20,538 nucleotides of DNA, from positions 221,468 through 242,005 of the forward strand of contig MU646335.1 in NCBI GenBank assembly GCA_026770585.1. The letters run 5' to 3'. How positions within the stretch are numbered: the first letter of the stretch is position 1; each line of letters begins with the position of its first letter. The notes beneath the pieces were generated by a model. That model was not told the origin of the DNA and did not search any database. It saw only the letters and a list, made by a program, of their open reading frames with translations. Shown piece by piece: positions 14,488-20,538 of this stretch. The translations under genes were made by a program, and so were the position numbers. The stretch is from Baffinella frigidus. Its lineage: Eukaryota; Cryptophyceae; Cryptomonadales; Baffinellaceae.

Positions 14488-14635
14488 GTTGACTTCGTGT
14501 AAAGTCAACCGTGTTGACTTCGCATAAAGTCAACCGAGTTGACTTCGTGTAAAGTCAACCGAGTTGACTTCGTGTAAAGTCGACCGAGTTGACGTCATGT
14601 AAAGTCAACCGAGTTGACTTCGTGTAAAGTCAACC
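14488..14635. repeat. Six tandem hairpins, unit GTTGACTTCGTGTAAAGTCA
   Basis: 25-base units; each is itself a hairpin (GTTGACTT...AAAGTCAAC). A GTAAAGTCAC relative lies at 2579-2620. Two CATTCGGAAAGTTGACA copies follow at about 14694-14730. Confidence 0.92.
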
Positions 14636-14782
14636 CGGTCTGGAGGCGGCAGCACCTTCCTCTGCGCAGTGGCGCGGGGAGTGGTGCACTTTCATTCGGA
14701 AAGTTGACAGCGCATTCGGAAAGTTGACAACGGTCGACACGCGACAGGCGCCCCCCCCCGGGGGTGCAGGTTCTTGGTGTTA

Positions 14783-14899
14783 CAGGGGTACCTCGCTCAT
14801 ACGAAAGCGCCCCCCCACTAGGACCACCATAGGGCCCTAGGCATAGGCCTACTGTAGGGTCCTAGGGGGTGGCGCTGTCTTAGGAGCGAGGTACCCATG
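14783..14899. repeat. GTACCTCGCTCAT foldback copy
   Basis: Arms CAGGGGTACCTCGCTCAT and inverted GAGCGAGGTACCCATG; the centre TAGGGCCCTAGGCATAGGCC is typical of the family. The flanks carry a duplicated GACGTCGACACAGATGGTCC (about 14911 and 15050). Confidence 0.85.
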
Positions 14900-15239
14900 A
14901 AAACGCAACAGACGTCGACACAGATGGTCCCTAGGATGTCAGCCCGCCCTTCGGTGCAAGCGGTTCTGGGTACATGGGTACCTCGCTCATAAGAAACCGC
15001 ACCCTCCTAGGACCCGGCAGTAGGCCTATGCCCCGTCTGTCACGAGACAGACGTCGACACAGATGGTCCCTGGATGTCAACTCGCCCCTCGGCGCAAGAG
15101 GTTCTGGGTAGAAGTCGATCACTTTCCAGAAGGCTCTGTGGGTAATAAAGAGAGAAAAGGAGAGGGATCGAAACATGCGGCTCCAAGAAAGTGTCTCACA
15201 GCGCACCTTCTCCAGCGCACATGTTGCGCCGCTGATTAC

Positions 15240-15344
15240 AGGGTACATGTACCTCGCTCATAAGAAACTGCCCCCACGCCTAGCTAGGGGCCTACTGCAG
15301 GGTCCTAGGGTGGGGTGGGTTTTCATGGGCGAGGTACCCCTGCA
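15240..15344. repeat. GTACCTCGCTCAT foldback copy
   Basis: Arms GGGTACATGTACCTCGCTCA and inverted GGGCGAGGTACCCCTG; shorter centre than the other copies. Confidence 0.82.
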
Positions 15345-15930
15345 GATGCTACCACGAATGTCTCTGCGTGCAACACCACGTACACATAGCGCCCCCGGCC
15401 TACTGCACACGCACGCTCTGAACGCTACACGGTAAGTGAATCTACTTGGGAGTGCTCATAACCTTGCATCCTTAGGCGCCCTTAGAGCCTAGATACCCAA
15501 ACTCCTGGTGAGTATCTCGCCTTACAAGGATGAATGCGTACCGGTTCAGGAGTAACTACACGGTGGGCTTCGAGGGTTTCGCGACCCCTAGATTTAGCGG
15601 TAACGTGACCAAATTTGCATCAGAAAATTCTTAAAGTTAACTACCCACAGGGTAAGTTGACTGTTGATGAAAGGTTCGCAGTCCACCGTGTGGTGTGACA
15701 AACCAGGAGTGTGGGAATCTACGCTCTATTTTTCACACGCGTGCCTCCCCAGGGGGGTGGGGTCTGTCACGCGAGACCTCTCTGTCAACTTTCAGTGTAA
15801 AGTAACGTTCATTCCTACAAAGGGCCTCACGCTGTCGTGCTTTCGCGTTCGTTTTAATAAAGTGGTTTCCTCTCTCATTGTTCCGCCTCTGCACCACTCG
15901 TGTCCGGAGCGTCGTGAGAAGGCTCCGAAG
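15345..15930. other. No supported gene
   Basis: Mixed unique sequence before the coiled-coil exon array. It may contain the 3' end of that gene, but I see no exon I can support. Confidence 0.4.
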
Positions 15931-15934
15931 GCGC

Positions 15935-16241
15935 TTCTTCCTGCGTCGCCGCCGCCTCTCGCCTGCATCGAGGTTCGTTCGATTAACAACCACTTCACCC
16001 GGGTATTTTTCACACGGCTAGAGTATCATACTTGGACGAGGCTCGGAGGAGCGTCGTGAGAAGGCTCAGAGGGCGCTTCTTCGGCCTGCTTTGCCGCCTC
16101 CTGCTCTCGCCTGCGTGACCACAGATGCGTTTAGCCAAACACCTGCAGTCTACATAAATGACGTTTCTCTCGTCCTAAGGTCCATCCTCGCCTGCGCCGC
16201 CCGAACACCATTCGTCGGCCTGCTTGGCCGCCGCCTCTCGC
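15935..16241 (-). CDS. Three tandem relatives of the REEEAAKQAEE exon
   Basis: Exon starts are at 16241 (REAAAKQADE), 16110 (REQEAAKQAEE) and 15962 (REAAATQEE), each after a GCAG acceptor. With 16381 they form two tandem units about 270-280 bases long, sharing intron sequence such as CACTTCACCCGGG, CACACGGCTAGAGTATCAT and GCGTTTAGCCAAACACCT. Each would add 9-11 helical residues. Which copies are spliced in cannot be told from sequence. Confidence 0.55.
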
Positions 16242-16347
16242 CTGCGTCGAGGTCCGTTCGATTAAACCACTTCACCCGGGCATTTTTCACACGGCTAGAG
16301 TATCATGGTTGGACGAGGCTCGGAGGAGCCTCGTGAAAAGGCGCAGC

Positions 16348-16381
16348 TTCTTCGGCCTGCTTTGCCGCCTCCTCCTCTCGC
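16348..16381 (-). CDS. Coiled-coil exon REEEAAKQAEE
   Basis: The acceptor TTCACGCAG precedes 16381. One base plus 11 codons end GAAGAA, followed by GCTGCG. If spliced there, the donor is GC. Three relatives lie downstream in transcript sense: REAAAKQADE (from 16241), REQEAAKQAEE (16077-16110) and REAAATQEE (15935-15962). All begin after a GCAG acceptor, and two of them are followed by GCGCC in the same place. The repeated GC at the same spot supports GC donors, but the exon ends remain uncertain. Confidence 0.55.
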
Positions 16382-16507
16382 CTGCGTGAACACGGATGCG
16401 TTTAGCCAAACACCTAAAGTCTACATAAATGACTTTTCTCTCGTCCGTGGACAGTGCGCACCTCTTTTCCTCGGCGATGGCCACCGCTCCCGTACATACG
16501 GGAGCTA

Positions 16508-16744
16508 TTGTACTTTTCGGGTCAGCGCGGATTTTGGGTCGGGGTCGGGAAGTCGGGAAAAACCGAAAATATCGAAAAAGGGCTCTAGTATTTGTACATA
16601 TTATGGGTGGGGGGTGCATCTTGTCATCATATCAATGCATAAGACAGCATAAAACTTTAGATGGACGCATCGATTTTCGAGATTTTCATTTCCCGACTCC
16701 CCGACCCGACCTCGAGAAAATCCGCGCTGACCCGAAAAGTACAA
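16508..16744. mobile_element. 237-bp TA-duplicating MITE with TTGTACTTTTCGGGTC ends
   Basis: Inverted ends TTGTACTTTTCGGGTCAGCG (28 bp perfect plus more) are flanked by TA at 16506-16507 and 16745-16746. The empty site is present at 16852-16880 (CGTACATACGGGAGCTACGT), identical on both sides to the filled site. No coding capacity. Confidence 0.92.
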
Positions 16745-16746
16745 TA

Positions 16747-16978
16747 CGTGACCAAGCCTAACCGTGACTGGTGCTAAATTTAACATCCCCACATTTGAAA
16801 TACGCTCTCTTCCAGCCTCGAGTGTCCACTCGAGGCTGGAGTGTCCGCTCCCGTACATACGGGAGCTACGTGACCAAGCCTAACCGTGACTGGTGCTAAA
16901 TTCAACATCCCCACATTTGAAATACGCGCTCTCTTCCAGCCTCGGGTGTCCACTCGAGGCTGGAGTGTCCGCTCAGGG
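16747..16978 (+). repeat. Two tandem copies of about 110 bp
   Basis: The unit runs CGTGACCAAGCCTAACCGTG to a CTCGAGTGTCCACTCGAGG hairpin. Copy 2 starts at 16868. The palindrome CTCCCGTACATACGGGAG lies between the copies, and also at 16487-16504. Confidence 0.88.
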
Positions 16979-16984
16979 GAGAGC

Positions 16985-17341
16985 CGCACCTCTTTGACTC
17001 AGCGATGGCATTGATGTGCGTATGAAACACTGCCAACTGCCAAATGTCTGCACAAATGACGTTTCTCCCCGCGTGCTCACAGTGCGTACCTCTTTCCTTC
17101 AGCGATGACCGCCAGGCGGAAGTGATATGCGTATGCAACACAGACAAATGCCGAAGGTCTACACAAATGACTTCTGCCGACAGTCAACACAAATGTCCCC
17201 CGAGGCGGGCCCGTCCCAGGACCCGTGCTCAGAATGCGCACCTCTTTCCCTCAGCGATGGCATTGATGTGCGTATGAAACACTGCCAACTGCCAAATGTC
17301 TACACAAATGACTTCTCTCTCCGCGTGCTCACAGTGCGCAC
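16985..17341 (+). repeat. Tandem array of intron plus exon-end units
   Basis: Units of about 100, 150 and 100 bases share GCGATGGCATTGATGTGCGT, CACTGCCAACTGCCAAATGT and CTACACAAATGAC. Each unit carries, in minus sense, GCTGAGGGAAAGAG|GTGCGC-type exon end plus donor. Confidence 0.85.
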
Positions 17342-17412
17342 CTCTTTTCCTCGGCGACGGCCGCCTCTGCCTCTGCCTCTGCCTTCTTCCGCGCGATCTC
17401 CCCCTCCACTTT
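17342..17412 (-). CDS. Coiled-coil exon KVEGEIARKKAEAEAEAAVA
   Basis: The acceptor GGGGATGCAG precedes 17412 and the donor AAGAG|GTGCGC follows 17342. It has 23 codons plus two bases: KVEGEIARKKAEAEAEAAVA, then EEK. The phase fits the next exon type at 16381, which starts with one base, giving AEEKR+REEEAAKQAEE. Copies of only its last bases and donor lie at about 17240, 17088, 16986 and 16467 as part of a tandem array. Confidence 0.65.
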
Positions 17413-17472
17413 CTGCATCCCCCCGTTCGGTTCAGGACCACGCCAGAACACATGTGGGAATTTCAGCTTAAA

Positions 17473-17527
17473 CTCTGGTGTTGGCCTGCTCCTCTGCCTT
17501 CTTCTGCGCGTCCTCCCCTCCCACTTT
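17473..17527 (-). pseudogene. Decayed copy of the KVGGEDAQKKAEE exon
   Basis: The coding bases match the copy at 17693-17747, but the acceptor CAG is now CTG and the donor GAG|GT is now GAG|TT. Splice-site loss with an intact reading frame implies loss of splicing before coding decay, so the copy is recent. Confidence 0.7.
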
Positions 17528-17692
17528 CAGCACCCCCCCCGATCGGTTCAGGACCACGCGGGAGAGTTAAATATCATTCCACGCCGTAAAATGCGTCTCT
17601 CTATCATTTCCCTTTGAAATCGGCAAACGTTGCTGGAAATACCCACAGAGAATTGACTTTGACCCTGCAGGTAACAGCAGGATAGATTACAC

Positions 17693-17747
17693 CTCTGGTG
17701 TTGGCCTGCTCCTCTGCCTTCTTCTGCGCGTCCTCCCCTCCCACTTT
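17693..17747 (-). CDS. Coiled-coil exon KVGGEDAQKKAEEQANTR
   Basis: The acceptor GGGGATGCAG precedes 17747 and the donor AGAG|GTGTAA follows 17693. It has 18 codons plus one base. The copy at 17473-17527 has lost both splice sites. The exon at 17342-17412 shares the KV.GE...KKAE framework and the upstream CGAACGGGGGGATGCAG sequence. Confidence 0.6.
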
Positions 17748-18024
17748 CTGCATCCCCCCGTTCGGTTAAGCCACTGAGCAGCAGTCGACCCCCCCCCCCC
17801 CCCGGATATCCGGGGGAAACGCGGTTGGAATTCCAGGGCGATGGATACGATTCTAGTGCACACCGTTTAGATGGACTGTATCCGTGAAGCCCCCGGTGGC
17901 TGCTAAATACGGTATGCCTGTAAAGAAGAACTCGGGCGGGGGCGGGGGGCATATTGACCCCAAGAGGTCCTAAGCAGGTCCTAGGGCCCTACGGTAGGGC
18001 ATATGGCCTGGCGTGGTAGGAAGG

Positions 18025-18255
18025 CGGGGGTGAGTGATATACGTATATTAAGGGATATGAGGGGACCTGGCGGGCGTCGTCCTCGGCCTTCTTTGCCGCC
18101 TCCCGCGCCGCGGCCTCCGCCTGCCGTGTCGCCTCGGGTTTGAGGACAGACGGGATATACGTATATTAAGGGATACACGAATATGAGGGATATACGTATA
18201 TTGAGGGAAACACGAATATTGAGTGATGTTCGATATACGTATATTAAGGGATGTG
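18025..18255 (+). repeat. TATACGTATATT tandem motif around the duplicated coiled-coil exon
   Basis: GATATACGTATATTAAGGGA occurs near 18035, 18152 and 18233, with a TTGAGGG variant near 18191. Confidence 0.85.
18067..18132 (-). CDS. Coiled-coil exon ATRQAEAAAREAAKKAEDDA, copy 2
   Basis: The encoded residues match copy 1 at 18263-18328; the bases I compared differ only at a silent GCC/GCG site. The acceptor ends AAACCCGAG and the donor is CAG|GTCCCC. The spacer between the copies holds several TATACGTATATT repeats, and the same motif follows copy 2, so exon and intron were duplicated together and recently. Confidence 0.65.
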
Positions 18256-18262
18256 GGGGGAC

Positions 18263-18328
18263 CTGGCGGGCGTCGTCCTCGGCCTTCTTTGCCGCCTCCC
18301 GCGCCGCCGCCTCCGCCTGCCGTGTCGC
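18263..18328 (-). CDS. Coiled-coil exon ATRQAEAAAREAAKKAEDDA, copy 1
   Basis: The 66 bases, phase 0 at both ends, read ATRQAEAAAREAAKKAEDDA, then RQ. The acceptor ends AAACTCGAG and adjoins TTTAGGG repeats (plus strand); the donor is CAG|GTCCCC. Near-identical copy 2 lies at 18067-18132, 196 bases away. Both are open with intact GT/AG, so either or both could be included without changing the frame. Confidence 0.65.
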
Positions 18329-18332
18329 CTCG

Positions 18333-18480
18333 AGTTTAGGGTTTAGGGTTTATGGTTTATGGTTTAGGTTTTAGGGTTCAGGGGTGGGAGTTCAGGACTC
18401 GGGGTTTAGTGTTCAGGGCTCAGATTTCAGTTCTATTCAGGACTCAGGGTGTCGGGTTCAGGGCTCAGGGTTCAGTTCTA
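18333..18480 (+). repeat. TTTAGGG/TTCAGGG block next to a 3' splice site
   Basis: Degenerate heptamers. On the minus strand they end in the acceptor of the exon at 18328. Confidence 0.88.
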
Positions 18481-18494
18481 TTCAGGAGGAGGAC

Positions 18495-18518
18495 CTGGCG
18501 TTTGGCCTCGGCAGCCAC
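18495..18518 (-). pseudogene. Minimal exon-end copy VAAEAKRQ
   Basis: Twenty-four bases between ATTGAG and the donor CAG|GTCCTC repeat the last eight codons of the exon at 18789. A similar EAKRQ|GTCCCC stub lies near 18724-18738. These are most likely leftovers of repeated exon-end duplication. Confidence 0.5.
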
Positions 18519-18566
18519 CTCAATCGAGGGGGTTGTCCGGATGGGGGGGTTGTGCTGGGGTTGCAC

Positions 18567-18615
18567 CTGACGTTTGTCCTCGGCACCCCGCTCAGCCTCA
18601 TCGCGCCGTGTTGTG
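18567..18615 (-). CDS. Short coiled-coil exon TTRRDEAERGAEDKRQ
   Basis: The acceptor CCCCCCAG precedes 18615. One base plus 16 codons end CGTCAG|GTGCAA. The end resembles AEAKRQ|GTCC of the exon at 18789, so this is probably a shuffled or duplicated exon end. It enters in phase 2, unlike its relatives, so its use together with them is uncertain. A still shorter relative (VAAEAKRQ) lies at 18495-18518. Confidence 0.5.
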
Positions 18616-18788
18616 CTGGGGGGTGCGAGGGTGACGGGGTTGCCCGGTGCGGGGGGGGGTGCTGGGGTTGCACGTGATAGGGTGATGGGGTGATGGGGTT
18701 GGGGTGTATGGCTTCGGGGACCTGGCGTTTGGCCTCGGGGAAGAGATAGGACCCTACGGTAGGCAACCCGTAGGGACATAGGGGGGAC

Positions 18789-18899
18789 CTGGCGTTTGGC
18801 CTCGGCGACCGCGCGCACCCTCTCCGCCTCCTCGCGCACCTTGCGCTCCGCCTCCTCCTCCACCTCGATCACCTCCTGCAGCGAACGCCCGATCGCCAC
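18789..18899 (-). CDS. Coiled-coil gene exon, long charged helix
   Basis: The acceptor CCTCCACAG precedes 18899 and the donor CAG|GTCCCC follows 18789. The 37 codons, phase 0 at both ends, include VAIGRSLQEVIEVEEEAERK and VREEAERVRAVAEAKRQ, a continuous charged helix with heptad-like spacing. In frame with the exon at 19723-19809 it gives GLDL+VAIGRSLQEV. A truncated copy (VAIGRSLQEVVK) starts at 19080. The end AEAKRQ|GTCC recurs at 18495 and near 18724, and similarly at 18567. Confidence 0.75.
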
Positions 18900-19044
18900 C
18901 TGTGGAGGCAGTTGACTGATGAGGCGTCTTCCTGGTACCGAACCGGGACGTGACTTGACACGTGCTGGTACAAACCTGCACGGTTCAGTCAACTGCTCCC
19001 ATGACAGAGGAGGCGATCGTCGTCTGGTACGGAACCAGGACCAC

Positions 19045-19080
19045 CTTGACCACTTCCTGCAGCGAACGCCCAATCGCCAC
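19045..19080 (-). pseudogene. Truncated copy of the VAIGRSLQEV exon
   Basis: The acceptor CACGGCAG precedes 19080. It reads VAIGRSLQEVVK and then AAG|GTGGTC, a possible donor. The charged tail of the copy at 18899 is absent. Surrounding 30-60 base repeats (GGTACCGAACC/GGTACGGAACC) suggest a local duplication. Confidence 0.6.
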
Positions 19081-19594
19081 CTGCCGTGGTCAAATGCAGG
19101 TCAGACCACTTGTTGGCCCGTGTTCACCCGGGGCTCTGGCGTGACTGGGAACTCCGGACCACGTGGCAGGAAGCGGCCGCGTGACCTGTTCGGTTTCGTA
19201 CCAGGAAAACGTCTGTTTAGATGTTTGGACCTCAGGTGCGAGAGCTGATCCCGGCGCGTTATCCAACTGGAGTGTGGGACGCCCGCCCAATCGTCGTCTG
19301 GTGTTTGGGGGTAGGGCACAGGGGTTAGGAGAGAGGAGTTCGGGGAGAGACATACCATGTCGAAAGGTGGTGTGTGGAGTGTGGGGAGAGGATACCAGGT
19401 CGAGGAAAGACCCGGCGAGGTCTCTCAGGCAATGTGCGAATTAAGAAATGCTCGGTACGAAAACATCGTATGAACCGACAGTTCGGCCAGATTTCTTCGA
19501 AGTACTCTGTGTGGTTGGGGGGGTGAGTGCCAGGTCGAGGTCCGACTCGTGTGAGGACGGGTGGCGGTTAGGGCACGCGCGACATCAAGGCGCC

Positions 19595-19612
19595 CACCCT
19601 CAACCCTCAACC

Positions 19613-19651
<39 letters not shown>

Positions 19652-19710
19652 ACCCTAAAACCCAGAGCCCAGCCCAGCCCCTAAACCCTGAACCCTACAC
19701 CCTCAGTTGG
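19595..19710 (+). repeat. CCCTCAA block
   Basis: Near-perfect CCCTCAA heptamers, C-rich on the plus strand, opposite to the other blocks in this minus-strand gene. Confidence 0.9.
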
Positions 19711-19722
19711 GGGAGAGAGTAC

Positions 19723-19809
19723 CAGATCGAGGCCCGACTCGGCGTGGTCGAAGACCGCCTTGAGACACTCGGAAATGAACGGGAAGAACTGCTGCTTCAT
19801 CGCCCGGAT
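19723..19809 (-). CDS. Coiled-coil gene exon, helical IRAMKQQFFPF module
   Basis: The acceptor CTGGGACAG precedes 19809 and the donor CTG|GTACTC follows 19723. The 29 codons, phase 0 at both ends, include IRAMKQQFFPFISECLKAVF and DHAESGLDL. A partial copy lies at about 20005-20067. Copies of only its end and donor lie near 19525 (ESDLDL|GC) and 19397 (LDL|GTATCC). The plus strand is also open over this stretch, but the phase, splice sites and duplicates support the minus strand. Confidence 0.7.
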
Positions 19810-19847
19810 CTGTCCCAGGGTTTCGGGGTGAGGGTTTGGCCTCCGTG

Positions 19848-20290
19848 ATTTGTGGTTTGGGGTTTGAGATTTGGGATTTGGTGGTTGGGTTTGATGGGGG
19901 GTTGGAAGTTTCGAGTTTGGGGTTTCGGGTGTAGGGGTTGTTTTAGGGACTCGGGTGCAGCGTGTGGCGTCAGGGGTTCGAGTTTGGGGTTTCGGGTGTA
20001 GGGTGTGAAGAAGAGCGTTGAGACACTCAGAAATGAACGGGAAGAACTGCTGCTTTATCGCCCGGATCTGTGCAGGGATTTGTGATTTGGTGTTTGGTTT
20101 AGGGTTTCGGGTTTTGGGGTTAGGGGTTAGGGTTTGGTGTTTGTTGTTTGGTGTGTGGTGTGTGGTGTTTGGTGTTTGGTCTTTGGTGTGTGTTGTTGGT
20201 TTGGTGTTTGGTGTTTGGTGTTTGGTGTTTGGAGTTTAGTGTTTGGTGTGTGGTGTTAAGGGATGCGGGTGCAGGGTGCAGAGTTCAAAA
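19848..20290 (+). repeat. GGTTTGG/GGTGTTTGGTG low-complexity tract
   Basis: Degenerate TTTGGGG, TTTCGGG and TTTGGTG repeats around the partial exon copy at 20005-20067. Confidence 0.9.
20005..20067 (-). pseudogene. Partial duplicate of the IRAMKQQFFPF exon
   Basis: The acceptor CCCTGCACAG precedes 20067. It reads IRAIKQQFFPFISECLNALL and then runs into repeat sequence without a GT donor. Changes relative to the copy at 19809 are mostly conservative up to ECL, after which similarity falls. It may be a decaying copy or an alternative exon with a distant donor. Confidence 0.65.
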
Positions 20291-20325
20291 CAGAGACACC
20301 AATCCGCCACAACACAAATGCTGAC

Positions 20326-20391
20326 CATGGCGATGAAGTGCTTGCGCTCCTCCTTGGAGAGCCCCGCCTCCATGTCTACCAGCGCGCTCAC
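20326..20391 (-). CDS. Coiled-coil gene, first visible exon
   Basis: The acceptor GAAACCCAG precedes 20391. The sequence reads VSALVDMEAGLSKEERKHFI, then AM, with donor ATG|GTCAGC in phase 0. A longer version to 20300 (VSICVVAD, donor GATTG|GTGTCT) is phase 2 and would not fit the next exon. The sequence looks helical and amphipathic, but I do not recognise the family. Degenerate TTTGGGG/TTTAGGG repeats lie on both sides. The gene probably starts beyond the window's right edge. Confidence 0.65.
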
Positions 20392-20394
20392 CTG

Positions 20395-20538
20395 GGTTTC
20401 AGGTTTCGGGTTTATGGTTTCGTGTTTCGCGTTTCGTGGTTAGGGTTTGGGGTGTGGGGTTTGGGGTGTGGGGTTTGGGGTGTGGGGTTTGTGGTTTGGG
20501 TTTGGGTTTGTGGTTTGTGGTTTGTGGTTTGTGGTTTG
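20395..20538 (+). repeat. TTTGGGGTGTGGGG tract at the window edge
   Basis: Degenerate telomere-like repeats running off the window. On the minus strand they lead into the acceptor at 20391. Confidence 0.9.

Noticed and set aside
19712-19848. Plus-strand coiled coil (QIEARLGVVEDRLETLGNER)
   Set aside because: The minus strand has AG acceptor, GT donor, phase 0 and a duplicated copy with the same acceptor. The plus reading is an antisense shadow and runs into repeat.

Overview
The window is nuclear DNA of a eukaryote. It has short exons joined by AG-ended introns, no bacterial-style operons, and long blocks of (T)TTAGGG/CCCTAAA-like and related 7-mer repeats. The Arabidopsis-type telomere-like heptamer, the mobile-element load, a GC splice donor and a possible complex-plastid N-terminus suggest an alga such as a dinoflagellate, chromerid, cryptophyte or haptophyte. 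I cannot choose among these from sequence alone. About 90% of the window is non-coding.

Three split genes can be read. (1) An ankyrin-repeat gene on the minus strand runs from 9181 down to at least 1679. It has seven exons (8951-9181, 8639-8720, 8343-8530, 5865-5933, 4914-4970, 2937-3015, 1679-1729). The codon phase matches at all six joins, and the joined protein forms about six consecutive ANK repeats after a hydrophobic N-terminus. A speculative last exon lies at 591-706. (2) Part of a PDZ-domain gene lies on the plus strand at 10.9-11.7 kb. Two exons (ending at 11203, and 11651-11701) restore the PDZ core, and the intron between them is flanked by a 9-nt direct repeat like a transposon target duplication. 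(3) A coiled-coil gene on the minus strand covers 20391 down to 15935. It starts with helical exons and continues with Ala/Glu/Lys/Arg-rich exons.

All three genes carry partial or whole tandem exon copies together with their splice sites: the ANK half-exon (5 copies), the second ANK exon (2 copies plus 2 acceptor stubs), the PDZ exon (3 copies), and the coiled-coil exons (2-5 copies of each type). Some copies keep good splice signals; others have lost them.

The introns and spacers are a museum of small non-autonomous elements. A TA-duplicating element lies at 16508-16744 and another at 6506-6812; each has a paralogous empty site inside this same window. A TTATCCGGG-ended family with 4-bp duplications lies at 7563-7702 and 8069-8222. 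A CCACGCCAGA-ended family lies at 4628-4753, 7932-8054 and 8057-8339, the last interrupted by the 8069-8222 element and abutting an ankyrin splice donor. A GTACCTCGCTCAT-type foldback family has at least five paired copies. Telomere-like blocks often run directly into 3' splice sites. The 11.7-15.9 kb stretch shows repeats only, with no gene I can support.
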